Shown: in pieces, positions 63,399 through 64,000 of the stretch
How positions within the stretch are numbered: the first letter of the stretch is position 1
Layout: each line of letters starts with the position of its first letter
Assembly: GCA_023374025.1 (NCBI GenBank)
Contig: SIJG01000022.1
Coordinates: forward strand, 1,573,500 to 1,637,499
DNA length: 64,000 bases
Direction of reading: 5' to 3'
From: Heterodera schachtii
Taxonomy: Eukaryota; Nematoda; Chromadorea; Rhabditida; Heteroderidae
The notes under the pieces: generated by a model
Database searches by the model: none
What the model saw: only the letters and a program-made list of their open reading frames with translations
What the model was told of the DNA's origin: nothing
Position numbers and translations under genes: made by a program

Positions 63399-64000
63399 TC
63401 ATTGCTTTAATAAACCCCTGAATTCCTTTGCCTTATTAATTTGTACAGCTACCACTGGAAGATTATTCCAGTTTTTTACTATTCTATGGAAAAAATTATT
63501 TTGAGTTTTGGCCGTGTGGCGCTTTACTCGTAAAAGTAAAGGCCTCCTGGGCCTTTCTGAGAAAAAGAAACTTTTCTCAGCATCGAGGCTGGTGAACCCT
63601 TTAATTATTTTAAAAGCTGTTGTTAAATCATTGATTTTTCTTCTTTCTTCCAATTGTGTAAATCAGTGATTTTTAGTCTTTCCTCATATTTTTTGTAAAT
63701 GAAACCACATTTTCTTAGTGCTTTTCTTGTGAAAAATTTTTGAACACGCTCAATTTTGTCTATATCTTTTTTTAAATTAGGGTTCCAAATTTCGGTGGCG
63801 TATTCTAATTGAGGTCGTACAAAAGTTTTATAAGCTGCTGTTAGAGTTTTTATTTCCCTGCTTTTCAACACTCTAAAAATCTGGAAAGTTCTAAGATATG
63901 CAGTACGTACAATTTTGTTAATATGTTCTGCAAAATTAAGTTTCGACTCAATTATAATGCCTATGTCAAGAACCTTAGCCGATTCTGAAATCTTTTTTGA
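63399..64000 (-). mobile_element. 3' end of a non-LTR retrotransposon (LINE) reverse transcriptase, damaged
   Basis: Reading from the window edge (64000) the minus strand encodes the C-terminal part of a LINE reverse transcriptase: KVLDIGIIIESKLNFAEHI, then YKTFVRPQLEYATEIWNP and KIERVQKFFTRKAL, the typical region after the catalytic core. Near 63630 the frame shifts by one (HNWKKEE to EERRKINDLTTAFKIIKG), then continues to FFHRIVKNWNNLP and a stop at 63399. This order (R-x-D-L--AFKI--G, then FF-R----WN-LP) is typical of CR1/Jockey-like elements. The catalytic part lies outside the window. The frameshift indicates a dead copy. Confidence 0.85.

Noticed and set aside
1..64000. tRNA genes, CRISPR arrays, bacterial operons
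   Set aside because: No T-loop box with a matching cloverleaf, no direct-repeat/spacer array and no Shine-Dalgarno spaced operons were found; all coding signals are spliced eukaryotic genes.

Overview
The window looks like nuclear DNA of a plant-parasitic, cyst-type nematode (Globodera/Heterodera-like). This is inferred, not proven. The base composition is AT-rich with scattered long poly-G/poly-C tracts. Genes are cut into many short exons by short AT-rich introns ending TTTYAG. Several introns begin with GC instead of GT. The gene content is nematode-like: a filamin interrupted by long non-Ig segments, a BTB protein, a tetraspanin and ankyrin proteins. I found no tRNA, rRNA, CRISPR array or operon-like bacterial layout.

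Layout. (1) 269-2417, minus: a complete 11-exon tetraspanin. (2) 4413-31890, minus: one very large filamin gene of about 80 exons and roughly 2,900 residues. Its two blocks of Ig-filamin repeats are separated by a 6.3-kb intron and a disordered linker; it ends in a proline-rich tail and has no CH domains at its start. (3) 31.9-37.4 kb: intergenic DNA with a GC-rich stretch and a mariner-like MITE. (4) 37419-38620, plus: a 6-exon BTB/POZ protein. (5) 39127-39375, minus: a small putative secreted protein. (6) 39.4-45.8 kb: AT-rich gene desert with one TIR element and a pyrimidine minisatellite. (7) 45820-50461, plus: a 14-exon gene whose splice phases close perfectly into a 718-residue J-domain + ankyrin + multi-transmembrane protein with an internally duplicated membrane module. 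It is tail-to-tail with (8) 51042-52650, minus, a 7-exon membrane-anchored ankyrin protein that shares an ankyrin exon type and splice phase with it. (9) 53-56 kb: nest of inverted-repeat elements. (10) 57133-59123, plus: a divergent, possibly broken eIF4E-like gene. (11) 59273-60405: TIR element with perfect 8-bp target duplications. (12) 60978-62031, minus: a PMP3/UPF0057-like membrane protein. (13) 63399-64000, minus: the 3' end of a LINE reverse transcriptase running off the window.

The genes do not form an obvious pathway. The most unusual material is the J-domain/ankyrin/membrane gene with its convergent ankyrin partner, and a set of short palindromic TIR elements with 8-9 bp target duplications, two of which carry the same ~80-100 bp internal GC-rich module. 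Exon boundaries were worked out by hand from splice motifs and reading phase and should be read as models.
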